Source: Nautilus pompilius (Eukaryota; Mollusca; Cephalopoda; Nautilida; Nautilidae). Taken from it: a stretch of DNA of 64,000 nucleotides. A program made the translations under genes and the position numbers. The stretch lies in NCBI GenBank assembly GCA_018389105.1, contig JACATO010002730.1, positions 3,516,501 to 3,580,500 of the forward strand, read 5' to 3'. The notes under the pieces were generated by a model that did not search any database, was not told the DNA's origin, and saw nothing but the letters and a program-made list of their open reading frames with translations. Numbering within the stretch: position 1 is the first letter of the stretch; each line of letters opens with the position of its first letter. Below are positions 44,200 to 56,639 of this stretch, in pieces.

Positions 44200-45161
44200 T
44201 TTATATATTATATTATTTATATGTTTATAGCGAAAAATAATTGACTTTTATATAAAAGTAGTTGTACTTAATAATGATTTGCACAGGTTTTTTTCAACGT
44301 AAAGTCTTCAAATACAGTTTCATGATTTAGGTTTTTCTGCTCAATATAAATAAATGTATCGAGAAGGAGATAGAGCCTAATATGGCCTCTTTGTTTCGTG
44401 ATAGCATCTTGATTTTTCCCGTATGCAATGTGAGATACAGAACCCTTGATAAGTGGGAAAATTTTGAAACCTGTCGTCTGCTATTGATCAAAATGGGGAA
44501 AATATTGTATTAGTGACAATACGCAAAAGTTATAAGAAAATAGTTATAGAAGGGCTTTCTTAGAACAACTTTTCTATGGCTTCCTTATTTTGATATTCCT
44601 ACAAAGAAAAATGGCGAGAAAATTTTGCAGTCTTTCCTATTTAAAAAAAAAAAAAACTTATTTGCACCAAAGATTGATTCTGATGTCTTGCTTCAGAATT
44701 ATATTTACAGGAGAAGCTTTACACAGTCTAGCTGAAATACAATGTTTTGTATAAATCAGTCGCGATTCACTGAATTCTTGTAGGCAAACTCTCTCGGGCC
44801 TCTTCTATTAACCAGTTTGCTCGCTAAGACTTTCGACAGAACCCTCCAGTGATTTCAGCAGCAGAATTTTACTGAAGGTTTAGGCGGAGTAATGCGGCAA
44901 CACAACAGCTCATCTTTACCGACTTTGATTCCAAAAGTGCCAATGTAAAAAAGTAGCTGTTTTTGAGGGTTATCGGTATTCGCATCATTGTTTATCGAAA
45001 AGTATTATTTATTACAAATTAAAATCAAAATATCTGAAACTTGAACTCTGAAAAAATAACCCTTGATGTATTCCAATTTATAGGACTAATTTTGATAACA
45101 TTATAAAGGACAATTCTAATATAATTTTCTAATTTAATTTTCAATTAAGAACAATAAATGG
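44200..45161. other. non-coding stretch between trinucleotide arrays
   Basis: AT-rich, with no motif or frame of interest and a poly-A run near 44643-44655. Confidence 0.55.
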
Positions 45162-45171
45162 AATAATAATA

Positions 45172-45260
<89 letters not shown>

Positions 45261-45285
45261 TAATAATAATAATAATAATAATAAT
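45162..45285. repeat. (AAT)n microsatellite, about 124 bp
   Basis: Long AAT array with one or two single-base phase breaks. The minus-strand frame across it is a poly-Leu artefact. Confidence 0.96.
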
Positions 45286-48200
45286 GGTTGTTGCAAATAA
45301 TTTATTGTACTTAAATTTACTTATTTCTCTGTACAAAGTATCCTACATTATTATACTGGGACGGGATTTTAATTATATATATATGGAAAGTGATAAAATA
45401 ATTATTTAAAAGGTAAAACTCTGCCAGTGGGAAACTCAGTAATCATCTGAACAATTTAAAGCCCGAGATGTATGCACTATTGAAAGTAATAAAAGAAAAC
45501 GCTTAAAAAACATGAAGTACGAGAATGCTATCGAGACCACGGTCAGTATGGAAATAAAACTGGCCATCTGCGGATCGGTTTATATCTGACGTTCCTGAAA
45601 CTTCATCACTGGTTTGTTACTTCTGGTGGAAAATAATCAAACGCTGTTGGCGGTCTGCGAAAATTAAGGTTAAGTCAGAGAATTTTAAATCTAATATTTT
45701 TGTTGTTTTTTTTTTTTCATTTTCATTCTCAACTAATTAAATTTTTGTATTTTTCAAGGTTTAGACGGATGCAGTTAGATTTGTCCATTGGACCTCGATG
45801 AAATCCGAGTTCAGGTGGCGAACCCGCTAATTTGCGTTGAATTCATTTCGCTCTCCGGATAAACACTGGTTGACTTTAGGAGCCGAGAGAGTAGTAAACT
45901 GACTTCGCTGGCGAAAACTAAGTGGTCGTCCACCACGCCCGACTGAGCCCTCCTCGGTGACACGTCGTTGACTTCCTCAGCGGGATGGTCGGCTGCCACC
46001 TGTGAGAGGAGGCCAGGTTAACTACGCCGAAATTCGATGTACGACTGGACGAATGCTGTTAGGGCTGAAAGTGAGAGAGTAGATAATTTGATAAACTATG
46101 GGGGGTTATAACTCAGGTGAGATTGACAGATATCTGGCTTGACGCTTCGGGCTTTCGATTTGTCTCCAGGGATCAATACAATGAAAAGAAAATATTCTTC
46201 GGAAAATAAAAATCCCAACAAGACCACAGATTCCGAATGAATAAATTAGTGGTTACTTTGCGGAAACTGATGAATAACATTTGTAACACGAAACTGTCAA
46301 ATGCTAACTATCGATAAAAAAGTACTGGAAAAATCACGGAAGTCGATGACAGAGATTTCGGACGGATGCATAATTTTCTGAAGATGATCATAAACAACCC
46401 TGAGCTTCTTCTCATCGAAATGTTGGTGAGCAAAGATTATCGCTTGATTATGGAACAGACGTCATACATTTAACAAAAATACTTTGGTAGAAAAAAAAAA
46501 TCTCTTTTCCCAAATTAGGAAAAGAATCCTTTACAATCTTCAGATAATGACAGAGATCATACGTTACTTATTTTCCAAGATGACCGCCTTTTATTTTCGG
46601 TCTCATCTTTAAAGTTATAATTAAAAGTCGTGACTTTATTATTTGGAAGTTTTTTTAATGATTTTATCGGACAAATGTTTTATTTTATTTTGTTTTGAAA
46701 ACTAACGCTTAAAAATTTGTCATATGCATTCAAATGTTAGGGATTCATCTACTTTTTAGCTTCAAAATCAATTCAGACAAACGCATTAGAATTACTTACC
46801 ATACGCTAATATTAATATTATTTGCATACTGTTTAATGGTTACCTTATGTGTGTGTGTGTGTGTGTGGAGGGGCAGATAAATATATAGCTGCTATGGCCC
46901 TCTCAGATATTTATTAGTTTATCGCTTGCAAAATATCAGTCAGGAACATACATTGGTATAGGTTTGAACTAATGTCGTTCGGCTTCTCTTGTCTTGTTGG
47001 ACGCTTTTAATGCATGCTGTTGCAATCTATTGATTCTACTTCCTTTTCACATTTGGTGCACCTCAATGATGTGGCCAGTCTGAATCTATGCCGGTACTGC
47101 GACGGGGCTAAGCCGAGCTTTTGTTATAGATTTTCGTTTTAGCCGGCTAAACAGCTTGTAGTAAACATCGCTAGAGAGTGTTTCCGAAAACTGAAATAGC
47201 GGCTGTTTAAGAGGCTTACTTTAGAATGGCTTTTCCAGTCACTCAATCTGGTCGTTCATTGCCCAATATGTCTACATGGTTTAGTATCTACAGCAGAGTG
47301 ACTGAAACTTCTGTACTGAAGAAGAATCGCTTAATTTGAAGAGCAAAATGCACCATTGTTAGTATCTTCAATTCTCACCAGAATCATCAAATCTCAATTC
47401 GGCTGAGAATCATTAATGAAAGGCCCATACTAATCACAATAGACTGCAATGTCTGTGGACTCCTGAAAGCAAGTACTCTTTCACAGAAATGCATACACTC
47501 TTGCTAGAGACGTTATTTGCTTCTGATTTGTTGTGGATTGTACTACCTAGCATAGTGAAAAGACATTGAGATTTTGTGGCCTTTCTACGGTTGTTGATGA
47601 AAATTACCAACACTGTTTTTAAACGCCCTAATTTACATGGTATGTAATTTCTGAGACTACACGAGCAGCCACATTTTCGAGGAATATACGATCGCCTTCC
47701 TACTACGTGCATAATAACTAAAGATTGAGTACACGACGGTTGTTTTTATGGAAGTTTCATAAATTCGTATCGCAGGGCTCGTCCAAAAAGAGAGAGAGAG
47801 AGAATACATCTGCTAAAAATCTGCGGAGTAAAACTCACTTGCTGGAAATGAAGATTAATTATTAAATAGCTTGAAGTAGGATAATTATTTTGCAGGAAGA
47901 ACAACCCGACTATACGGCCACAGTGAAGAGTTTCGTATCATCTTACAATTTTCTAAATTTGCTCGATAAAACCAAACTAAATCAGTAGAATTTACCGTGG
48001 ATAAAACAACTTAAAATTAAACCTCTTTGTTCTTTTACACCAATTTCAGGTTATTGATTGGAGGATTCAGTTTAATGTTAAACTTTATTGTGGTGAACCA
48101 TACTCATTGCTGGACTTCAATACTGTAGTAGATTTTTACGGAGACTCGACAACTTAAATGAATTTGAAAACAACTAAAATCAAAATTGAAATATGAAAAT

Positions 48201-51095
48201 TTAAAACAACACAATTGTTTTTTAAAAATGCTTTGATGAATGTGTGTAAAAATGCAAAGGATATTTTTTTTTTGTTTTAACAGAAGTGTCCTAGTATGGA
48301 TTTTTTTGCTTCGCCTCCTGCTGCACATTGGTGTATTAGCCTTTCCATCCAACCCCCGGAAATTATAGGCAAGATTGGACAACAGAAATAAAGGCGTACA
48401 AATGGCGGATGGTTAAAGAAACGGACCTTAACTGATTTCTTCCGCTTTATGCATCGACATTGGCGCTGAAAGTTGATAATTCTGCTTCAAAGTACGGACT
48501 AGGAAATTCTTTTTCTTAATCCCTATGAATTATGAGTGGTGTAATTATTATCTAAAATATTATTACTTATGCACTTTTTATATACTCTGATTTTCATTTT
48601 TTTTAAATATAAAATAAATTTAAATTTAAAAAAAATTTAATTTAGAAATTTTAAAATACAACAAAATCCGGTTAGTAAACCGCATCTTGGAGCAGAAAGT
48701 AAAATGAATTTAATTAATTTTTTTCGCCTTACTTTTAAACTCACTTGGACTTTCTGTTTGTTGCTTTAAAACTCAGCTGCTGTCTTAATACATTTCTAAG
48801 ACTTCATCTGTACTACAAAATGATTCGAAGTTTAAAGTATTAAGCCGTTTGTAGTGAGTAATTAATCTGAAATTATTATGGACTAGTACTTCGTAACCTT
48901 AATAATCATTTTAAAAGTTCTCATCTATTTAATTTCTCTTTAATATCTTAAAAAAAATATTTCGCTATTCAGGTGTTTAATTTAATTTCTTTTAGACAGA
49001 AACTTTGAGACTCAAGTGATGAAATTAGACATAGACCACATTTAAGGAAGCAGATTGATTTACGCGTCTTTAACTTCATATGTGTGTTCCGTTTTTTTTG
49101 TATTTTTTATTAAATCCTTGCACAAAGAACTGGATCAAAGCCATCTGAAGTTAGTCCTTTAAAAGGCAGCCATGCAATTAATAAAGATAGCAAAATGAAG
49201 GCCGTGCTAAGTGATGGAGCTTCGATCGTGGTATAAATGCAATCCTAAGGGGGATTTAAGATGTGATAGAAATCACAAAGAAGATCACGTATTTTGTCGG
49301 ATGCCCATTATTTCTAGGTACCGTCTTTTTAAAGGCTCTTGGAACCTATCAGAACAAGTTACTTTTCTACTCAGCTTTATTCTAACTATTAAGCTATAGA
49401 TTTTTTTGGTATTAGATAACTCTACACGCAAAATTTTACTCAAACTTACTTTCAAGAGTTTATAAGTTGTGCATATAACAAATGATGGTTTATTAATGTG
49501 CTGTGCAAAAAGAAGGATATGTAAATAAAATAAAAAAAGAAATTTATTTGTAATGTTAAGCTCACTCAATGTTAAAGTGTTGCACATTTTCCAAGAAAGA
49601 TGATCTACAATGCTGATGATTTAATTCATGTGACATAGCAGTACCGACTTTTGAATGACGTGCTGACGCTTATTACAGCAGAATCGACAAAACTGGTTTT
49701 TGCATTTTTAGAGTTCGAGTTATAATATAAACATGCATTTTATTGTAAATTATACTACTGGAAGTGGAAACTATTCAGTTTTTGTAAAAAAAAAATGCTT
49801 TTTATTTAGGGATTTCTTAACAAAGGAAATCAACTGATAAGGTAAAGGTTAATGAAGATTTTAAAGGGGTTATATTACCACAACCATGCTTTTACTAACC
49901 TGTTTTTTCGTTTTGTTTAGAGACGGATTTGATCTATATTACGAATATAGATAATCGGATTATTTATCTTTTCTATAATCTTTCAGCCCAAGGCTTCAAT
50001 TTTAAAGCTACTTAAGAGAGTGAAGCAGTGAAGTATACAAGAGGTTTAAAAGCTTTAAGATAAAGTAAAAAAAAAAATTTTCATATTAACATCTAAAAGG
50101 TAAACAAATGAGAAGAACAGTCTATATTTGAATTTTTAGAAAACCTCAACGTCATACTTGAAAGCTTATTAAAGATTAAGTGAAACTTGTCTAAATGACG
50201 TTCGGGCTTGACAAGCCTTTTGAGAAATTTCACATGACGCTCTGGCTAAAATGTCGTCTTTATTTCTTCTCTATTGAGTGATATAAAGAACTTAAAGATC
50301 ACCTTTACATTGCATTTACATGGTATCCAGTATAAAAAGTAGTAAATTTCATGTAAACATTAAGTAAAATTTTTTTTGTTGTTCTTTATGTCAGTAAGTA
50401 GAAATAAAAAGATTAATCTTCATTCAGTGTCGCTATCCTTCTCGTTATAATGTCGCATGCATTTTTTATGAGTTTTCATCCTGTGAAAACTAAGAAAGTA
50501 AAAATATAATTGTCTTTTCTGCAGTGGTCTGTTTGAATAGCTTAGTTAAAACTAGGTATCAGTTTTTTGTGATGAGTTTCTGTAAACTGAATATTCTGTG
50601 CCTAGTTAATAATGCAGACTTCTTTAAATATTATACATTTATTAAAAATATGCGATTTAGATCTTGTTATCTTTATATTCAAACTACCAAAGGAATTTAT
50701 AAATACAGCTTAAGTGAAAAATTTGTTTTTATTTGTGTATATGTGTTTTCAGTATCTCTTGATACTGTAGACATCTACTTATACACATCAATAGCTCTAT
50801 TAGTGATAAAAAAGTAATAACTCAGTTACAGATATTGCATTGAGTTATGTAGCAAAGCAGCATTGTTTTTATCTGTTATTCTAATAAATAAATGGCTGCA
50901 CTGCATTTATCAATTAATCATTTATTAAAGACTGGATTGAGTAGCCAGCGCTGCATTGGAAAAATGGCTTTTATAAAAATTGTTTCATATCATTTTGAAA
51001 AATAGAAATGTTATTTGTTTAAACACAGACATTTAATAAATATTTTATTGATGCTAATGATAAATTTTTGACATTCTATACACTTACATTTAATT
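45286..51095. other. non-coding stretch
   Basis: About 5.8 kb with no supported gene. A GC-richer patch at 45770-46030 holds a 62-codon minus-strand frame without motifs and may be an old repeat of unknown type. The frames at 47434-47712, 48104-48382, 49285-49587 (minus) and 50524-50817 (plus) look like chance. Confidence 0.5.
46848..46867. repeat. (TG)n microsatellite
   Basis: Short uninterrupted TG run followed by GGAGGGG. Confidence 0.9.
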
Positions 51096-51395
51096 TTGTT
51101 CCATACGAGCCTTTTAATAGACATTATTTTTAGTTTTTTCCCTTTGTTGAAAATCAAAACAAATTTTTGTTTTAGCCAATTTTTGGGCATCCAAAATACA
51201 TTTGTGGAAGAAAAGGCAGCGACCATCCTAATTGAGGCCAGCGACTTTCATTGGTTGGTCTTCTACTTTACTGATGGTCATAGCGAAGCTGAGTTTTACA
51301 GGGAACTGAACTCTCTTGAATTAAAAAGGAATAAGGCTAGGCTCTGGTACACTTTGATCCTGCCTTTGATAATGAAGTACCTTTATTATTATTGA
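51096..51395 (+). CDS. uncertain protein-like frame, possible isolated exon
   Basis: I do not recognise this product. The first 27 or so codons are hydrophobic and AT-biased. From about 51175, after a tttgttttag that could be a splice acceptor, the frame is more balanced (NTFVEEKAATILIEASDFHW, then GHSEAEFYRELNSLELKR) and runs to a stop at 51393-51395. This could be a terminal exon of an unknown gene, a repeat fragment, or chance. No matching donor or neighbouring exon was found. Confidence 0.2.
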   Translation: MFHTSLLIDIIFSFFPLLKIKTNFCFSQFLGIQNTFVEEKAATILIEASDFHWLVFYFTDGHSEAEFYRELNSLELKRNKARLWYTLILPLIMKYLYYY

Positions 51396-52329
51396 TGCTG
51401 CATGATCACTTATTTTGAATGAGTGCAATGAAATAAATGTAATTTATAAGACTCTTTAAAGCGGCCCTTTGATGGCCTCAAAATGGCCTTCAAGGCTAAA
51501 GTGGGAAAGCTTAAAACCGTACACAGATCCTTCAGTACCTATACCGAAAATTTGGGCCTCAGGTTCTATGGTTCGGCCGGGAAAGAGTAACAAAGAAACG
51601 CACGAAAGCATAAACACTAGAAAATATGTATTAAATATGTTTAGCTTACTTACATGGATTAGTATATAAACAGGCTCATAAAAATACCTATTATATATTG
51701 GCCTCTAAAATTACTAATGTACGTATATTATTTTAAAATTTGTATGTATAAATTTCTTTTTTCGTATCACTGAAGAAGAAAATAAATACTCGAACAATTT
51801 TAGAACCTTTCCTTAATTATTCTTAATATAAAAATGAAGGTGAAAATCATCGATTATCCTCTTAAAACAAAATAATATAGCATAAACTAGATGAATAGCA
51901 ATGCTAAATATAATAAAAGAAGTTACATTGTTCTTAAATAACTTCAATTATTTATGAATTGTTAGTGACGAAAATCCAGTTCTTCATCTTTACTGAAAGA
52001 CTTTAAAATTTAAAAATATCGTTACTTGTCATTTATTTTATGTAAACACTATCTAAAGCCGAACTGTTCGTATTTCATGACACTATGAGACATCATTATT
52101 GTATAGTGAGATTTCATTGGAATTTACAGTGCAATTTTGGACATTATAAATATATTGCATGGAAACTGTTGAATTTTTTTATTTCAGAAGTATACAATCA
52201 TGAGTATTTGAAAATTGCTTTTTATTATGTAAAAATGGCTGGCAACATTATTAGCTTCAACCTCTCAGTTGTCATGGTCAGCGTTATACCCCCTAGAATA
52301 CAGTAATAGTGATTGCATTTTCACCTAAC
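51396..52329. other. non-coding stretch
   Basis: No supported gene. The frames at 51469-51669 and 52085-52306 lack motifs. The interval 51460-51600 is less AT-rich, but I cannot assign it. Confidence 0.45.
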
Positions 52330-52800
52330 AATAGTGCCAAAGAACGTGCAAACTGGTTGAAAGAATACTGCTGTTGCTCAATGGAAATTTAAAATAATGT
52401 TTATGTGAAGTCGAATTTGTCTAAAAAGAGCTGGCAGCAGAAATAAAAATGTATTATTCCAACAATAATGCACAAGGGATTGTGGTCGGTGGAGCAGTAT
52501 TAATGTCATGAGAGTTGTTGATTTAGAGGAAATAATGAAATCGAGAATGTAATGCATGATTATCCTATATCAGAAAGACAATGACCCTAAATACATTTAT
52601 AACGTGCGAAGGAACTGCTCTGCGATGAGAAGACGGAAACAGGAATCATAAAGGGAACGGTGGAAACACGCAAAAGCAGTGACCTTAACCTGATTAAACA
52701 AACCCCTGATTTGCCTGGCAGTAAAATAGACACATCTATATAAATCTCTCGGAATGCCTCCTGGGGATCTAGAACAAGACGATTTTTTCGAGCCATTATC
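52330..52800 (+). pseudogene. Tc1-like transposase relic, catalytic and C-terminal fragments
   Basis: Plus-strand blocks in the right order for a Tc1/Tc3-type transposase. ERANWLKEYC (about 52350-52380) is followed by a degraded NNVxxxSES region. QKDNDPKYIYNV (about 52575-52608) corresponds to the second catalytic aspartate block (FQQDN type), and SSDLNLIK (about 52675-52698) to the SPDLNPIE block. In this block the P and E positions are changed, so the acidic third catalytic residue appears to be lost. A GMPPGDLEQ stretch follows near 52752. Stops and frame changes lie between all blocks. No N-terminal DNA-binding domain or terminal repeat was found. Confidence 0.65.
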
Positions 52801-53194
52801 TGTAAATACGATTTATGACAAATTTTATGCCTCTATCCAATAAGAGCAAAGAGACAACTCGTATTTCGACGTCCGCTGCCTTATTCAACAAGTAATTTCA
52901 GAGCTGATTCAACCTCGGATATTAGATGGACACTCGCCTTAAAGAGAGTAGCATTTACCCTTTTCAAAACATTTTCCATTCCATTGTCAATGGATTAATG
53001 TCATCGGGAAGATTAGAATTCTTTAATTTTTTTTTGTTTTCTGCCTCTTGCGATTGTTTTGCTTCTTTTTATGAATTTATTTTATCCCCCTTTATTAAAA
53101 AATATGATTAAATTATTTATTCGTTTTGTTCATATCTACTGAAAGCTGATTAAATTCAGAAGTTTTCTTCAATATACTGCCATTTGAATTAATA
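52801..53194. other. non-coding stretch
   Basis: Nothing is recognised between the Tc1 relic and the next SINE-like element. A short frame at 52926-53111 is Phe-rich, AT-biased and probably chance. Confidence 0.5.
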
Positions 53195-53480
53195 AGGTAC
53201 CGTCGAGGCTGAGAACCCTGGATCGATCCTGGCTGGGGACCACTACTCGGTTTAGCGTATTTTCAATCGAATGGTTCTGTCTCGCTCTTCTGTACCGGTT
53301 GTCGGCGTGAGATTCCTTCCATAACTAGGCAGTGGGTGATGGTAGGATCTTTTGTTCGGACTGTCGAAGTCGGGTATTTTCGTGCAAGTCACTTTTTCCG
53401 GCGCCAAGCGCCCAGTGGTCTAGTATTCCGGGTTTTGGTCTACTTTAAGGGTCAGATGCGAGGTTGGATAAAATAGCAGC
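53195..53480 (+). mobile_element. tRNA-derived SINE copy
   Basis: A B-box-like ggatcgatcctgg (53220-53232) follows a degraded A-box region, and a cggtttagcgtat core lies 28 nt after the B-box start (53248-53260). The same core with one change sits 27 nt after the B box in the copy at 54690. The stretch is clearly less AT-rich than its surroundings. The 3' boundary is uncertain. Confidence 0.55.
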
Positions 53481-53689
53481 AATCACAAAGTCCTTAGGAA
53501 TTATAGTTAGTAAGGCCTACATCATTAAAATTTCTAGCTCTCTCTGTGATGAAAGGCCGTCCAACCCAGTGGCACGACAGGTGGAGAAATTTTTAGCTTA
53601 TTTCCTAAAATTTAACTCTTAATTTTTAAATAATCATTGATTTGGATTTCATTGAAGAAAAGCTTTTAAAACGTTTCGGTAAATATTAT

Positions 53690-54010
53690 ATAAAGGTCAT
53701 CTTTATAAGTAAATATTACTAAATACATATCTTTCAATAAATTCCAATAAATATAATGTTTAAGTTTATATTTATTAGTATTTAAAAGTAAGTATTATAC
53801 AAATTTTATCTTTATCATTGAAAATAAGTAAATATCTAAAATATGTAGTTTTTCTAAATATTATCAATTATCGTTTAAACTCCATGTTTGTTAGTAAATA
53901 CATTTTAATGTACCTTTTTATTAAATGTCTAACTACTTCATAAATTCTACCTTTAACAGTAGGAATCACTAAATATCTTCTGAACTCCTTTTATCAGTAA
54001 ATGTTAGTAA
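53690..54010. repeat. degenerate minisatellite-like AT repeats
   Basis: Variants of a motif like CTTTATnAGTAAATATTACTAAAT recur at about 53700, 53806, 53880, 53950 and 53985 with irregular spacing. The units are diverged and the array has no clean period by eye. Confidence 0.4.
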
Positions 54011-54689
54011 ATTGCATATAAAGTTGAACAAAACCTTTTGCAGTATTCTTTGCTCATAGTTTTTAACATTTTAAATTGTAATTTTCAGACGTTTTACCGT
54101 CCCCTCTCAGGACATCCTCTTTGGGGAAAACTTTTGCTTGTTGTTTTCTACTGGTTAGGATTGCATTACATCGTAATAGATGGAATTTTAATACGAGGAC
54201 GTTTCCTAACTCCTGGCAAACACCACCTCCATGGCAATTCTTAACGATACGTGCGTAATAAGAGTTACGTAGAGCGGAAGTTCTGTTTGACGGTCGCAGT
54301 ACGCGCCACCTTACGTGCATCCATGAAACTAATTTTACCCCGCTTTAGGGAAAATACAATCATAATATAAAACTGAAAAAAAATAAGGATCACTGAAATA
54401 TACGTGTTGACTGTCATAATTCTCGACTCATCAGTAAATCAATGCATCAGACAGAAAAGGAAGATACATTAAAGGGAAAGTCTTGCATGGTGAACTTCTC
54501 CCATATATCTTTCGTCTTTTTTTGTTGCATGCGTGGATTTTCTAATTCGCGTGCTTATTTACATATTATTGTGTGCATTAGTCAATTTATTTATGCACAA
54601 AATATGGGATATTCCATTAGTGGGACAATATTTATACAATTAATGCATTTCGCATTACATTCTTGTTAAGTTAATCAATCTTAGTTAAA
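54011..54689. other. non-coding stretch
   Basis: No supported gene. The frame 54038-54244 has an acceptor-like tttcag inside it and a hydrophobic stretch, but no motif I know. The frame 54442-54669 is likewise featureless. Confidence 0.4.
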
Positions 54690-54960
54690 ATAGACTACTG
54701 CACTGCCAGGGTTAAGGGCTTGAGTTCGAATCTTGATCTGGATATGGGCTCTGTTTAGCGTATGCAACTGTCGTCTTCGCCAGCCGATCGTGTGTACTTG
54801 CGGTGTCCTCTTTGATTTCTTCCCACATGTAAAAGTAAAATGCTTCGATTGGATTTCCCGGTACCCATGCTGAAAGTTCCGCGTGTATTTTTTAACCGGT
54901 CATGAGCCCACCCTCCACAGACCATGCCCAGGTAAGTACTCAATCACCGAGGTTGATAAT
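54690..54960 (+). mobile_element. tRNA-derived SINE copy
   Basis: The B box gttcgaatctt (54724-54734) is followed at 54751-54763 by ctgtttagcgtat, which differs by one base from the core of the copy at 53248. The region is less AT-rich than its flanks. A direct or inverted ending such as gttgataatcaac near 54951-54963 may mark the 3' side. The A-box part is eroded. Confidence 0.6.
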
Positions 54961-56639
54961 CAACACTTTCTGCTCACTGCCGTGAGACGTCCTCACACAT
55001 CGAAAGGAAGGACAGGGTTTGCCAAGATGAAGAAAATATTCTGCATCAAATAAATCAAAAGACATTAATACTGTGTAATTTGTTAAACTTGTAGCTTGTC
55101 CCAGAGCCGTGCCAAGTGTGCGCAGAGAGGTATACCTCTCAAATGATTTTGCTTAAAAGTGTTTAATGATAATGTTCATTCGAAATTTAAAATTTGTTTC
55201 TACGCCTAATGTTTATTGATTACTATCGGAAATGTTGAAATGTTATAGTAGAGCCTTTGAAATTAGATTCTAAATTGAATCACTAATTTAAAATTATTTT
55301 ATTATGAATTACCAGTCATTTCAAATAAAATCAATAATATATAATAAATATGTGAAACGATGCAACAGTAATTTACTACTAATATCATGCCCACTGATGC
55401 CGTTATTAAGCTGTTAAAAGTTTTGAAATGTTCACTTTTTATAAATATTTCTCGATTTATAATTTGAAAGTAGTATATAACTATGTAATTTTTTAAAAAA
55501 ATTTTAGTTAGCTACTCTATACTTTTCCAAATATATCATTGAACACTGATCCAAATTTAATGTTTATTTTTAGCTTTTTAAAAGAAATGTGGTCATTCTT
55601 AACCCATTATGTAATGGTAATTTATATACGATATTTTTATGGGACGTCAGGGGCCCTAAATCTGAATTAAATTTTTTGGTAATAATTTTACTGTATATGA
55701 AAATGAATGATGGCGTATTTCTGTCTGAGGCTCCTTAGCACTAACTATATGGAGCATTATATGATTGCACCAATCACATTTTATGTATATGTAGTTTAAG
55801 ATTCAACTTAAGAAGTATTTTCGAGAGCTCCGCAGTTATTTGATATAATCTTTATTCTTCTCTATTACAAGAGGGGGACATAAAGAATAGTAAAATCATG
55901 CACGAGAGGCGACACTAGATTCAATATTTTCGATAGAACAAGGAAAATAAATTTTCGATTAAAATATGACTCATTGAAAATGTATTTTCAACAGTTTAGT
56001 CATATTTAAAAACGTGCATTTGAAAAGTTATTTATATTTGTATTCAAGAGAAATTTAGGAAAATATTTCTATTTCTATTTGTATTTAAATACTGTTAGAG
56101 AATTATCTTTCCGAACTCAGATATTTTTATTATTATCGACTATCACTTTCCTATGAATCCATGCTATTATGTGGGCCATCTCTTAGAATATAAACCGTCA
56201 CAAATAGTGTTATTCGCATAATAATAACGTACATTGTAATTTGTAAATCGATATATCTCCTGGAGAACTTTAAAGTACAAGTGATGTTGCTAGAAAAAGT
56301 GAGAAAATGAAAAACAGGATTTTTCTAGCCCAGCAGGTTAAGTGAATAAGTATTATGTTCTACCACTTTAATTAACCTATTCTGAAATGCTCGCCACTGA
56401 AAATACTACATAAACCATAGAATATACAGAAAAATTTGTTTTCAGTTATCTGAGACAGTGAAATGATAGCAGAAATCATAATCGTAGTTAATTTCGTAAG
56501 TATAGCAATGTCAGAAGATAGTGAAGCTTCACATCAGAGATGGTGGTGCCACAATCTCAGTTAAGAGATGTTTCAAAATGTTTTCCGCTAACTAAAAGTC
56601 TCGCAGATGCATATAAAATTCCTGAATGAGAAAAAACAT
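54961..56639. other. AT-rich non-coding stretch
   Basis: No gene or repeat is recognised in about 1.7 kb, apart from short palindromic AT tracts. Confidence 0.55.

Noticed and set aside
44048-44230. Leu-rich open frame (and its counterpart at 45145-45336)
   Set aside because: These are translations of TTA/AAT microsatellites.
45811-45999. 62-codon minus-strand frame in a GC-richer patch
   Set aside because: The GC-rich composition alone opens the frame. No motif, start context or splice site was seen.
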